From the NCBI RefSeq assembly GCF_040675855.1, contig NZ_JBEGIK010000001.1, positions 806,001-870,000 on the forward strand: DNA of 64,000 bases, given 5' to 3'. Both the position numbers and the translations under genes were made by a program. The stretch is from Microbacterium sp. LWH3-1.2. Its GTDB lineage: Bacteria; Actinomycetota; Actinomycetes; Actinomycetales; Microbacteriaceae. The notes below the pieces were generated by a model. The model saw nothing but the letters and a program-made list of their open reading frames with translations, ran no database searches and had not been told where the DNA came from. This document shows positions 17,575-26,785 of the stretch, piece after piece; positions within the stretch are counted from its first letter, which is position 1; each line of letters starts with the position of its first letter.

Positions 17575-17925
17575 TCATCGGCTGGCTTCGGCACGCACCG
17601 TCGGATCCCACCGGCGGTGCGTGTTGGCGTCGCCGAGCAGCGACCATACGGCACGAGTCAGCGGGGGATAGTCAAGCGCGATCTGCCTCAGCACCCGGTA
17701 ATGGCGGCTGGCGTTCGGACGCGACCCGCCGTCGGCCGCGATGTTCTCGGCACGAAGCAGGTAGACGACGAGTTCGTCGACGGACGGCAGATCGTCCATG
17801 AACTCCCACGGATCCTCGCCGGCACGAAGACGCTCGTGCACCAGCACCGAGAGCTCGTCGGCGGCTTCGGCACGGAGCAGCTCGAGGCTCGCACGTCGCC
17901 GCGGGGTCTGCTCGTCGTTCGCCAT
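17575..17925 (-). CDS. conserved-looking hypothetical protein
   Basis: 116 aa, not recognised as a known family. The ATG at 17925 gives an N-terminal charged helix (SLELLRAEAADELSVLVHERL) followed by EDPWEFMDDLPSVDELVVYL and a C-terminal SRHYRVLRQIALDYPPLTRAVW region; a soluble, mostly helical protein is likely. It is convergent with the DGPF gene (20 nt apart) and divergent from the ECF42 gene (56 nt). Codon use is like its neighbours, which supports a real gene. Confidence 0.7.
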   Translation of the reverse strand: MANDEQTPRRRASLELLRAEAADELSVLVHERLRAGEDPWEFMDDLPSVDELVVYLLRAENIAADGGSRPNASRHYRVLRQIALDYPPLTRAVWSLLGDANTHRRWDPTVRAEASR

Positions 17926-17981
17926 CAATCCAGGGTACGTGGCGATCCCGACACCGTGGGCCACCCGTTTACGCTGACAGC

Positions 17982-19247
17982 ATGACTCTCGACGACGCTG
18001 GCCACGCGCGCCGGGCGGTCGAGGCCGTATGGCGCGACCAGTCCCCCCGCATCGTCTCGGCGCTGGCTCGGCACACCGGCGACTTCGCCTGGGCCGAGGA
18101 TCTCGCCCAGGAGGCGCTCGTCGAGGCCCTCGCCGCGTGGCCGGGCAGCGGCATCCCCGACAATCCCGGGGCATGGCTCATGTCCGTGGCCAAGCGGCGC
18201 GCGATCGACGGGTGGCGGCGACGCGAACGGATGTCGCAGCGCGAGCCGCTCTTCGTGTCGGAGGCCCTCGCGATCGAGGCGATCGACTCGGTGCCCGACG
18301 ACGCCGACCCCGACCGCATCGACGACGATGTGCTGCGTCTCGTCTTCGTCGCGTGCCACCCCGTGCTTCCCGCCCAGACACGCCTCGCCCTGACGCTGCG
18401 CACCGTGGCGGGCCTCACCACCGACCAGATCGCGCGGGCCCTGCTCATGACGGTGCCCAGCGTGCAGCAGCGGATCGTCCGGGCCAAGCGCACACTCGCT
18501 GCGGAAGGCGTGCCCTTCGAGGTGCCGGGCCGCGCCGAGCGCCCGGCGCGGCTTGCGAGCGTACTGCAGGTGATCTACCTGCTCTTCACCGAGGGATACT
18601 CGGCCACCGAGGGGGAGGGTCTCATTCGTCCCGACGTCGCTCGCGAGGCGGTGCGGCTCGGTCGACAGCTGGTTGCGCTCATGCCACGCGAGCCTGAGAT
18701 CTGGTCGCTCATCGCGCTCATGGAGTTTCAGTCGTCGCGCTTCGCGGCCCGCATCGATGCCGAGGGTCTGCCGCTCACCCTCGAAGACCAGGACCGCCGC
18801 CGATGGGATCGCTCCGCAATCACCCGAGGCAGCGACGCGATGAGACGAGCGGATGCCTCGACCCGCGGCCTGGGCTACTACGGCCTGCAGGCAGCGATCG
18901 CGCAATGCCATGCGGTGGCCCCCACGTTCGCCGAGACGGACTGGGAGCAGATCCTTCGGCTCTACGACGCTCTGGAATCGCTCGCACCGTCGGCCGTCGT
19001 TCGCCTCAATCGCGCCGTCGCGCTCTCCATGGCGCGCGGCCCCGAGCCCGCTCTCGCGGTGGTGGATGCGCTCGCACCCGAATTGTCGGGCTTCCGCCCG
19101 TTGCCCGCGGTCCGTGCGGAGCTTCTGGAGCGGCTCGGACGAACGGATGCTGCAGCCGCGGAGTTCCTCGCGGCGGCAGCGCTGCCGGGCAATGCGGCCG
19201 AGGCCGAGGCCCTGCGCCGGCGCGCCGAGGCACTCCGGACGCTATGA
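17982..19247 (+). CDS. ECF-type RNA polymerase sigma factor, ECF42 group
   Basis: 421 aa: an ECF sigma (region 2 with HTGDFAWAEDLAQEALVEAL; region 4 with RTVAGLTTDQIARALLMTVPSVQQRIVRAKR) plus a C-terminal extension of about 200 residues with TPR-like helices (DUF6596-type). That extension defines ECF42 and is thought to stand in for an anti-sigma factor, and none is encoded nearby. The probable target is the DGPF gene at 17138. The 3' end overlaps that of convergent parB by 6 nt. Confidence 0.92.
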   Translation: MTLDDAGHARRAVEAVWRDQSPRIVSALARHTGDFAWAEDLAQEALVEALAAWPGSGIPDNPGAWLMSVAKRRAIDGWRRRERMSQREPLFVSEALAIEAIDSVPDDADPDRIDDDVLRLVFVACHPVLPAQTRLALTLRTVAGLTTDQIARALLMTVPSVQQRIVRAKRTLAAEGVPFEVPGRAERPARLASVLQVIYLLFTEGYSATEGEGLIRPDVAREAVRLGRQLVALMPREPEIWSLIALMEFQSSRFAARIDAEGLPLTLEDQDRRRWDRSAITRGSDAMRRADASTRGLGYYGLQAAIAQCHAVAPTFAETDWEQILRLYDALESLAPSAVVRLNRAVALSMARGPEPALAVVDALAPELSGFRPLPAVRAELLERLGRTDAAAAEFLAAAALPGNAAEAEALRRRAEALRTL

Positions 19248-20231
19248 GGCCTCGAGAGCCCCGTATTCCGTCTCACCGAGCTCAGCGAGGATCCGGTTGA
19301 GGTCCTGAATTGTAGCGAAGTCGATGCTGATCTGGCCTTTTCTTGCAGTCAACGAGATCTTCACGCGGGTGTTGAGCCGGTCGCCCAGGCGTCCCGCGAC
19401 ATCGTCGAGGTGTGCGCGGCGCGAACCGGCTTGCGGCTTCACCGAACGGGTGGGGGAGGCATCCGGAAGCTTTGCCGCCGCCTCCGCGGCACGGACCGAG
19501 AGATCCTCGTTGACGATCTTGTCGGCGAATCGCTGCATGGCCGCCGCGTCTTCGAGCGACAGGATCGCACGGGCGTGCCCGGCGGTGAGCACCCCCGCGG
19601 CCACCCGCTGCTGCACCGGCATAGGCAGCTTGAGGAGGCGGATCGTGTTGCTGATCTGCGGGCGCGAGCGGCCGATGCGGGTGGCGAGCTCCTCCTGCGT
19701 GATGCCGAAGTCCTCGAGCAGCTGCTGGTACGCCGAGGCCTCCTCCAGGGGGTTCAGTTCCGAGCGGTGCAGGTTCTCGAGGAGGGCATCACGGAGCAGG
19801 TGCTCGTCGGCGGTGTCGCGCACGATCGCGGGGATCGAGGAGAGGCCCGCCTCGCGGGCGGCGCGGGTACGCCGCTCACCCATGATGAGCTCGTAGTCGC
19901 CCTTCTCGTTGAGCCGGACCACAACGGGCTGCAGGACGCCGAACTCACGGACACTGTGAACGAGTTCTGCGAAGTGCTCGGGGTCGAAGTTCGTTCGCGG
20001 CTGACGCGGGTTCGGCACGATGTCGTGCGGGTCGATGTGCGCCAGTCGGGCGCCGGGCACATCGACGAGGTCCTCGTGTCCGTCCGGCTCGACGACCTCG
20101 ACGGGCGGCTCCGCTTCGGCCACGGCGACGGCACGAGGGAAGAAGACATCGGCGGGTCGCTCGTCGACCTGCTCGCTGGTCGGGATCAGTGCGCCGATTC
20201 CGCGGCCGAGTCCTGTGCGCTTCGCTGCCAT
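19242..20231 (-). CDS. parB: chromosome-partitioning protein ParB
   Basis: Binds parS, spreads or clamps on DNA using CTP, and drives origin segregation with ParA; 329 aa. The N-terminus AAKRTGLGRGIGALIP is the ParA-interacting leader. The CTP-binding GERRTRAAREAG motif is at about residue 120, the parS-reading helix-turn-helix (LATRIGRSRPQISNTIRLLKLP) at about 185-206, and a C-terminal dimerisation domain ends the protein. ATG at 20231 overlaps the parA stop by 1 nt (a GTG 3 nt upstream is possible). At least eight perfect parS sites lie within 7 kb. Confidence 0.96.
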   Translation of the reverse strand: MAAKRTGLGRGIGALIPTSEQVDERPADVFFPRAVAVAEAEPPVEVVEPDGHEDLVDVPGARLAHIDPHDIVPNPRQPRTNFDPEHFAELVHSVREFGVLQPVVVRLNEKGDYELIMGERRTRAAREAGLSSIPAIVRDTADEHLLRDALLENLHRSELNPLEEASAYQQLLEDFGITQEELATRIGRSRPQISNTIRLLKLPMPVQQRVAAGVLTAGHARAILSLEDAAAMQRFADKIVNEDLSVRAAEAAAKLPDASPTRSVKPQAGSRRAHLDDVAGRLGDRLNTRVKISLTARKGQISIDFATIQDLNRILAELGETEYGALEAS

Positions 20232-21559
20232 CACGCGCCCCTTTCATTCGAGGCGCTGTCGCGCCGGATCATCTCGACAGCCGCTTCGCGGTATGCGATG
20301 GCGCCGGCCGACTGTCCATCGTAAGCGAGAACGGACTGCCCGAAACTCGGCGCCTCCGAGACGCGCACGGACCGCGGGATGATCGTGTCGAGCACTTCGG
20401 TGGGGAAGTGGGCACGCACCTCGTCGGCGACCTGCTGCGCGAGTCTCGTGCGCCCGTCGTACATCGTCAGCATGATGGTCGACAGCTCCAGGCGCGGGTT
20501 CAGATGCTTCTGGATCATCCGCACCGTCCCAAGCAGCTGGCTCAGCCCCTCGAGCGCGTAGTACTCGCACTGGATGGGGATCAGAAGCTCGCTCGCGGCG
20601 GTGAACGCGTTGATGGTGAGCAATCCGAGCGACGGCGGGCAGTCGATGAGGATGAAGTCGAGCTCTCCGGCATTTGTGGTGAGGTACTCGTCGACGGCGA
20701 CACGGAGGCGGTGCTCGCGGGCGACTTGTGACACCAGCTCGATCTCGGCCCCGGCGAGGTGGATGGTGCTCGGCGCGCACAGAAGATTGGGCGACTCGGG
20801 GCTCACCTGGATGATGTCTGCGAGGGGAAACTCGTCGATGAGCACGTCGTACACGCTCGGCGTATCAGCGGTGTGCGGCACTCCCAGCGCCGTCGAGGCG
20901 TTGCCCTGCGGGTCGAGATCGATCACGAGCACCCGAGCGCCGCGCTCAGCCATGGCAGCGGCCAGGTTGACGGTCGTGGTCGTCTTGCCGACGCCGCCCT
21001 TCTGATTCGAGACAGTGAGCACTCGAGTGCGCCCGGTGAGTTCGACGTCGGCTTCTTCGAGGGCTTTGCGACGGGCGGAGAGGTCTGCAAGCTCTCGCGC
21101 GATGGGGGAGTCGTCTTCGTCCTGCGCGAGTGCGGCGCCGTCTTGCTGCACGATGGGGGATTCCTCTTCCTGCGTGACAGTGTCACCCTCGGGCGGTGCA
21201 ATGTCTTCGGGGATGGAGTCACTGTACTCATCCGGTGCGACATCGCCGTCGGAGTCTGGCAATTCGTCCTCGTCGCCCCGCACCGAGGGCTCTTCGGGAA
21301 GGATCTCGTCGGGCCCGGGGAGTTCGCTGTTCGAGGTGGTGTCACCGTCACCGGCGTTCTCGTCGGTGACGGTGTCCTCCGTGACGGGAGACTCCGGCGT
21401 CCAGACCGTCGGCGGCTCATCGGACGAGAAGGATGCGTGAGCCTCAATCTCGTCGGGTTGTTTCACGTGAAACTCTCCCCCGTACCCGAGCCGCTCAACA
21501 TCGTCTTCCACCCTATCCCGCCTTACCCCCATCCCTAGCCGTCGGAGCCACTTATTCAT
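20231..21559 (-). CDS. parA: chromosome-partitioning ATPase ParA with long acidic N-terminal extension
   Basis: 442 aa from the ATG at 21559, which follows TAGGGA; canonical ParA proteins are about 260-320 aa. The ATPase core begins near residue 178 (RVLTVSNQKGGVGKTTTTVN, deviant Walker A at about 187-193) with FILIDCPPSLGLLT and the rest of the family intact. The first 175 residues are unusual: a basic start MNKWLRRLGMGVRRDR, then about 110 residues rich in Asp, Glu and Pro. The RELADLSARRKALEE helix is normal for actinobacterial ParA. A parS site is embedded at codons for E-F-H-V-K-Q (about residues 29-34). An internal start (for instance a GTG near residue 137) would give a more usual protein. 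Confidence 0.92.
   Translation of the reverse strand: MNKWLRRLGMGVRRDRVEDDVERLGYGGEFHVKQPDEIEAHASFSSDEPPTVWTPESPVTEDTVTDENAGDGDTTSNSELPGPDEILPEEPSVRGDEDELPDSDGDVAPDEYSDSIPEDIAPPEGDTVTQEEESPIVQQDGAALAQDEDDSPIARELADLSARRKALEEADVELTGRTRVLTVSNQKGGVGKTTTTVNLAAAMAERGARVLVIDLDPQGNASTALGVPHTADTPSVYDVLIDEFPLADIIQVSPESPNLLCAPSTIHLAGAEIELVSQVAREHRLRVAVDEYLTTNAGELDFILIDCPPSLGLLTINAFTAASELLIPIQCEYYALEGLSQLLGTVRMIQKHLNPRLELSTIMLTMYDGRTRLAQQVADEVRAHFPTEVLDTIIPRSVRVSEAPSFGQSVLAYDGQSAGAIAYREAAVEMIRRDSASNERGA
21460..21473. promoter_or_regulatory. parS site 1 (perfect), inside parA
   Basis: GTTTCACGTGAAAC, the full parS palindrome, lies within the 5' part of the parA reading frame. Confidence 0.93.
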
Positions 21560-22258
21560 GCGTTCCCTACTGTTCCGCGTGGATGATCCACCCTCCCTAG
21601 TCAACCTCGGGCGGCCCGTTCGGGCACGCCAACCCGCCGCCTGAACACGAAGCGGAACCACGCGGATTCTGCCTGTGCCCTGGAGTCGACGCGTATGCGG
21701 GGTCCTCGTGTTTGCCGGCCATGCCGGGCGGCGTGCCCGCGACGCGGAGGATCTGCGAGATCCCCGACTTCGCCCGAACCACCGCCCCCGACGACGCGTC
21801 CTGATCGAGGCCCACTCTGCGGACCAGCAACCAGAGCGGAGGTGCCTGGGAGCGAAGCTGCCTACGCCTTTCCTTTCGTGACGCCGAATCGCGTCCGAGT
21901 GCTCGCTTTTCCCGCGACCGGTCCGCTCCCACGATGCTCCTCCCTCTCCACCGCTCCACGGGCAGTTGACCGTGAAGGTGAGGGTCATCCCTCGACGCAT
22001 ACCTGTCGGCTCGTTGATGCGGCGGCACGATGTCGACCGCCGTCTTCCGGACTGTCACCGGCCATGCACAACGCCTCTCCCGAGCCCAGCGATTACTCTG
22101 CTACGCCGCCATCGGCCGCGACGGTTCGGTTCACACCGCCTCCGCCGTCTTGCCCGCTAGGTGAGAGGAGCTCGGCTGTTCGATCCCCCGTTGTCCCCGC
22201 TCGATGTGGCGCGTGTCAGCACGCGAGCACTGGCGATGGCCCGCGTGAACAGGAGCAC

Positions 22259-22272
22259 GTTTCACGTGAAAC
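22259..22272. promoter_or_regulatory. parS site 2 (perfect)
   Basis: GTTTCACGTGAAAC; intergenic, 700 nt upstream of the parA start. Confidence 0.93.
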
Positions 22273-22506
22273 GTCGGTACGGGACGCGATCACGTGGTCG
22301 TCTACGGGTCCTTGTCACGAGCGCACACCGCAAGTGCGACTTCCCTCGAGCAGCTGCCATCGTTTCTCAGGTTCCACCTGAACCGACTGGTTTGCGGAGT
22401 AGCCCCGTAGCAGCATTGTGCGGGCGGCCGGCCCGCGCCGGAGAGACGTAGCCCGAAGTGGGCAACGTGCGACTCGCGCGGCAGCCAAGACGACCACGTC
22501 TCGCTT

Positions 22507-22520
22507 GTTTCACGGGAAAC
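22507..22520. promoter_or_regulatory. parS-like site 3 (one mismatch)
   Basis: GTTTCACGGGAAAC differs from parS at one central position (T to G), breaking the central CACGTG. It is flanked like the perfect sites (TGTTTC...AAACG), suggesting a decayed or weaker copy. Confidence 0.7.
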
Positions 22521-22800
22521 GGATCACCCGTCCGGGCGTCGGCACGCCAGTTGCACGGTGTGTGCCAGGGAGACCATGCCGGCGTACGGGGATGTGCGAC
22601 CTCCGCACTGCGCAACCCGCCAGCCCCGCTCACCAACGCCGGGCGCATCTCGTCACATGACCAGGAGAGTCAGGCGTGGCGCAGCACCCCACCGACTCGA
22701 AGCGCGCGAGTTCGATTCCCGCCGGAGCGCGATCACGAGCGCGAGACGGCACCGCCCAGCCGGCCGTTGAACCGTTCGCTGTGCCAGCCGCTTCGTCGAT

Positions 22801-22814
22801 GTTTCACGTGAAAC
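22801..22814. promoter_or_regulatory. parS site 4 (perfect)
   Basis: GTTTCACGTGAAAC, 294 nt from site 3. Confidence 0.93.
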
Positions 22815-23091
22815 GGAACTGCTGAACGTGCCCCACGCGTCATCGTGCACTCCGTTTCCCGCACCTCGCGACACCTGGGCGCAAGTCGCACCTCCGACGG
22901 GGCACACCCGGCCGCTCGCTGCACCCATTCCGCCGCTCGTCTCTCTCGCCGGCAGCAGCGCGTGGACCTGAGGAGCCCCCGAGCTCAGCCGGGGCCACAA
23001 GATTCTGCTGCAACCTCGACGGGGGAGCGGCCGGAACTGGCGAGCCGGCGCCAGTCGACGATCGCCGCCTATCGCATGGCCTGCTCGCCCC

Positions 23092-23105
23092 GTTTCACGT
23101 GAAAC
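23092..23105. promoter_or_regulatory. parS site 5 (perfect)
   Basis: GTTTCACGTGAAAC, 291 nt from site 4 and the last site before the transposase remnant. Confidence 0.93.
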
Positions 23106-23489
23106 ATGCTGTCTCTCGGAACCACGATGAAGCGTCGGCCGCTTCCTGGATCCTCTCGGCACTCTCATGGACGCGGGAGGGCCAAGCCGACCGACCTCTC
23201 GTGATCGGGGCTGCGGCTTCAAGAATGTCCAAAACTGAAAGAGAGGATGGCTCTGCGACCCGATCCCAATCGCTGTTGCTGTCCGCTCTGACGTTCGGCG
23301 CCGCAGAGAGCGGCGGATCGCGCCGACGATCAGGTTGCTCCTCGTCGGATGCCTGCGCTGGACTTCACCTCGCGACCGCTTCCTGTCGGGGTGATGTCTT
23401 CCGTTCGTTGACCATCGGTTCCGCGGGCGCCAGTGCTTGAGCCGGCGCCCAGGATGCGTTTATGCCCGGAGACGGTGAGGTGCCGCGGA

Positions 23490-24760
23490 ATGGTGGAGTT
23501 TCTCGACACCGTGCGGGTCAGCCTGTTTGATTATGCCGCGGTCAGTTCGAGGATGCTCACCTCCTCGGCCTCAGCGACGAGCAGTGCCATGGAGTGTTCG
23601 CTGAAGTAGCGGCGGTCGGCGCCGTTCCATTCGTCGTGCTGCTCGATGAGGACGTGGCCGGCCAGGCGTAGCAGCGCCGCCGGGTTCGGGAACGTGCCGA
23701 CGACGTCGGTGCGGCGTTTGATCTTCGTGTTCACCCGTTCCAGCGGGTTCGTGGACCAGATCTGCCGCCAGTGCTCCTGCGGGAACCCGCAGAACGCGAG
23801 TAGGTCGTCCTTGGCATCCTCGAGCATGTCCGCGACCGTCGGGGGCGACTTCATGAGCATGCGCACCACTTCGTGGAACTGGGTGAACACGTACTCGGTG
23901 TCGGGCTGCGCGAAGATCGTGCGGATGATGGACGCGACGATCGGGACGACCGCTCTCGGGACCGCGGCGATGAGCACGTTCCTCATGAAATGGACCCTGC
24001 ATCTTTGCCAGCTGGCGCCGGCGAGGACGTTCTGGATTGCGGCGGTCAGCCCGGTGTGCGCGTCGCTGATCACGAGCTTCACGCCACCCAGCCAGCGGGC
24101 TTTCAAGGAGCGCAGGAACGTGGTGGAGAACGGCTGCGACTCGGTCTCGCCGACCGCGGAGCCGAGCACTTCCCGGCGCCCGTCGGCGGCGACGCCGACC
24201 GTGACCACCACCGCCTGCGACGCCACCCGATGGCAGACGCGGGCTTTGCAGTAGGTCGCATCCAGGAACACATAAGGGTAAGCCGAATCGGGCAGCGGCC
24301 GGTCCCGAAACGCGGCAACGTCCTCGTCCAGATGCGCGCAGATCCTGGACACCTCGGACTTCCAGATGCGCGTGTCGGCGCCGAGCGCCTCCACGAGGTC
24401 GTCGACTTTGCGGGTTGAGACGCCATGGACATATGCCTCCGTCACCACCGCGAACAACGCCTGGTCGACCCGGCGGCGTCGTTCCCGCAGCGACGGGACG
24501 AACGACCCGTGGCGCAGCTTCGGGATCCGCAACCCCAGGTCCCCGGCGGTCGTTGACACGGTCTTCGGTCGGGACCCGTTGCGCAGGGCGACCCGGTCGA
24601 TGCTGCGTTCGTAGGGGCCGGAACGATGGCACACCAGCGTCGACGACACCGAGAGCCCCGTCGGAATCTCCACCACCACAGGGGACGTCACCCTGGAGAC
24701 CTGGACCACCCGCCGTGACCGGCCGTCGAGCTCACGTCGTCCGGCGCGATCGACCACCCG
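23490..24760 (-). mobile_element. truncated IS256-family insertion sequence
   Basis: This span covers the transposase remnant plus the end-like sequence downstream of its stop. The 3' boundary is placed by that sequence; the 5' boundary is uncertain because the partner inverted repeat and the 5' coding end are not detectable. No target duplication could be identified. Confidence 0.6.
23531..24757 (-). pseudogene. IS256-family transposase, N-terminally damaged
   Basis: A 408-codon frame whose residues from about 46 onward (RSGPYERSIDRVALRNGSR) follow the IS256 family closely. The DDE residues are present: D in YVFLDATY (about 166), D in VISDAHTG (about 232) and E in TNPLERVN (about 340), with the FMRNVL and KIKRRTDVVG blocks. 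The first 45 residues do not resemble the family, and roughly 60 usual N-terminal residues are missing. A typical IS end (about 23470-23505, AAACTCCACCATTCC on the minus strand) follows the stop, but no matching repeat is found at the other end. It looks like an element truncated at its 5' side. It lies between parS sites 5 and 6. Confidence 0.8.
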
Positions 24761-24802
24761 CCCGTCGATGGACGCTCACGACATCACGGGGGGCTGAGCT
24801 GT

Positions 24803-24816
24803 GTTTCACGTGAAAC
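24803..24816. promoter_or_regulatory. parS site 6 (perfect)
   Basis: GTTTCACGTGAAAC, just beyond the 5' side of the transposase remnant. Confidence 0.93.
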
Positions 24817-25376
24817 GAACCCCACACCTATCCGCGGCTTCACGGAACTTTTCGACGGCGTGCACCAGACGCCACAGCCTCACGCACGAGGATGTCGTCG
24901 CGGTGCAGGGCGATGCTCGCCCAGCCAGCGTGCATGCGCGAAGATCAGCCCTGCGAACGAGCAACCTGCACCAGCGTGGAGCTCTCCACCAGCAGTCGAT
25001 CGTTCCCACGACCAGTCGGATCGCGGCGCAACGAGCAGCGGAGATCGATAGACGCGGCAGTTTCGCTCGCCCGGTTGGATGCGAAGCCACCCGGCGGGCC
25101 GTCCGGGGCGGTGAGGCGGTGAGTCCCCGATCTGCGCCGCATGCCGACCGACTTCTCACCCTCACACATGTCACGGCGATGCGCATTGCGACCCGGGTCG
25201 AACCGCGACGGCGAGTCAAACGTATGGTTCCCAGAGCGGTACAAAGGCGAGTGGTTCAGCACTCCACGCGTCGCGGCTGAGCGCACACGAGGCGAGGGCC
25301 GATGGAATTCGGATCACACCAACGCTTCTGTGAAGATCTTCGTGGCTATCGGACGTGAGCGATCGACCGCTCGAGC

Positions 25377-25390
25377 GTTTCACGTGAAAC
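25377..25390. promoter_or_regulatory. parS site 7 (perfect)
   Basis: GTTTCACGTGAAAC, 574 nt from site 6. Confidence 0.93.
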
Positions 25391-25890
25391 ACTTTCACGG
25401 CGGATCCGAGACGCCCGAGCTATCCGCGGCCCGAGCTCGTCTTGGGCGTCACCTGGCTGAGAACTCATCGCGTCGAGGCCACCCCGCGGTCCGTGATGCG
25501 TGCTCGTCTGCGTCGCCGATTCCTGGACCCGGGAGAGCCCGCCTTGGCAGGCTGGGCAGTCAGCGGTGATGCGAACGGCCCGCAGCCCGAATTCCGGGCG
25601 ATCGGCATCTCCCGCGCTCGCCCATCCGGGCACGGGGGACAAGAGATCAAATCCGGAGCCCCTGTCCGGCCCGACGGTGCGTGTCGTGTCCGGCAATCAT
25701 GGGGAAGGGCGTCGGCGTCCGGTGGCGAAGCCGGGGAAGGAGGGGCCGCGTGCGCACCCTGGGTCGGCCTGCGCTGATGCGGCGGAACAACAGCGAGAAC
25801 GCCGTGAGGGCGCGGAGCGCGCCCCATGCATGAACATGCAAGTCGAAGCGCTCGTCCGACGGGGGCGAAATCGAGGATGGGCACGGCTCC

Positions 25891-25904
25891 GTTTCACGTG
25901 AAAC
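25891..25904. promoter_or_regulatory. parS site 8 (perfect)
   Basis: GTTTCACGTGAAAC, 514 nt from site 7. Confidence 0.93.
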
Positions 25905-26134
25905 ATGCCGGCTCCATCGCCCTGACTTGATTCGCCACGACCCGTGTGCACAGGCGAAGCCGCCATCCTGCTTCACCCATTACGCACGCGAGTGCCGAGT
26001 CCACCCGGAACACCGACCCACCCGGCCGGATCTCGCAGTGGACCGCATGCCGGCCACCCGGCACCGAAGCCCGACCCGGGGCCGGATCACCCCACCCGTG
26101 CGTGGCCGCCTGGCCGCCTCGGTCACCGGCGGCT

Positions 26135-26764
26135 TCAGCGGACGGTGGCTCGGATGACCCGCGACGGTTCGGGGAGCAGACCGTCGCCGACGATCTCAAC
26201 TCGGGCGTTCGTCACCTTGAAGGTGCGAAGCTGTTTCTGTGCAGCTTCGATCTCGTTGGTGGCGCTCGTTCCCTTGAGGAGGATGAGCTCACCGCCGTCA
26301 CGGACCAGGGGAGCAGTGATCGGGACCAACGTGCGAAGAGCGCTGACGGCGCGCGCAGTCACCGCGTCGAGAACGGGGCCACGCTTCCAGTCCTCCGCCC
26401 GCGCGCGAACCACCTCGACATTGTCGAGCTCGAGCGCCTCGACCTGTTCCGAGAGCCACGCCACACGGCGTTCCATCGGCTCGATCAGCACCCACTCGAC
26501 ATCGGGACGGGCGATCGCGAGCACCAGCCCGGGAAGGCCGGCGCCCGAGCCCACATCTCCGACACGGCCCGAGAACAGGGGCGCGATGATCGCGCTGTTC
26601 AGGATATGACGCGACCACAGACGCGGCGGCTCGAGGGGACCGATCAGACCGCGCTCTTCACCGTGCTGGCCGAGCGCGTCCGCGAACCTCCGTGCGACCT
26701 CGATGCGGTCGCCGAAGATCTCGGCGGCGGCCGCGGGTTCCTGCTCGATCTCGATCATCGACAT
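26135..26764 (-). CDS. rsmG: 16S rRNA (guanine527-N7)-methyltransferase RsmG
   Basis: Methylates G527 of 16S rRNA with SAM; 209 aa, normal length. The class I methyltransferase motif is VGDVGSGAGLPGLVLAIARP (about residues 68-87), preceded by RLWSRHILNS and followed by the RAEDW segment and TARAVSAL, all RsmG hallmarks. The ATG at 26764 has only a weak Shine-Dalgarno; a second ATG lies two codons in. The gene follows jag by 42 nt, a gap containing parS site 9, and is the last recognisable gene before the parS-rich region. Confidence 0.95.
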   Translation of the reverse strand: MSMIEIEQEPAAAAEIFGDRIEVARRFADALGQHGEERGLIGPLEPPRLWSRHILNSAIIAPLFSGRVGDVGSGAGLPGLVLAIARPDVEWVLIEPMERRVAWLSEQVEALELDNVEVVRARAEDWKRGPVLDAVTARAVSALRTLVPITAPLVRDGGELILLKGTSATNEIEAAQKQLRTFKVTNARVEIVGDGLLPEPSRVIRATVR

Positions 26765-26785
26765 TTCCGGTGGCTCAGCACGACT

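Larger units (their letters stand above)
21560..23530. other. gene-poor parS-bearing region, parA-proximal half
   Basis: About 2 kb without a convincing gene. Open frames exist on both strands, but none has a recognisable domain, a consistent start signal or a product that makes sense, and the parS sites themselves read as F-H-V-K in whichever frame crosses them. It holds parS sites 2-5 (one degenerate) and a short stretch resembling tRNA D and T arms (22676-22725). It ends at the IS256-family remnant. Confidence 0.7.
24758..26134. other. gene-poor parS-bearing region, rsmG-proximal half
   Basis: About 1.4 kb with no supportable gene. It carries parS sites 6-8 and otherwise unremarkable sequence; open frames on both strands lack domains and plausible starts. 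Together with 21560-23530 it forms a par intergenic region far larger than the short gap usually found between rsmG and parA. Confidence 0.7.

Noticed and set aside
22653..23222. Open frames of 60-230 codons in the parS region (also 21695-22381 and 24806-25219)
   Set aside because: Products are low-complexity Arg/Ala/Ser-rich, starts are poor, and several depend on reading through parS as F-H-V-K. Taken as non-coding.
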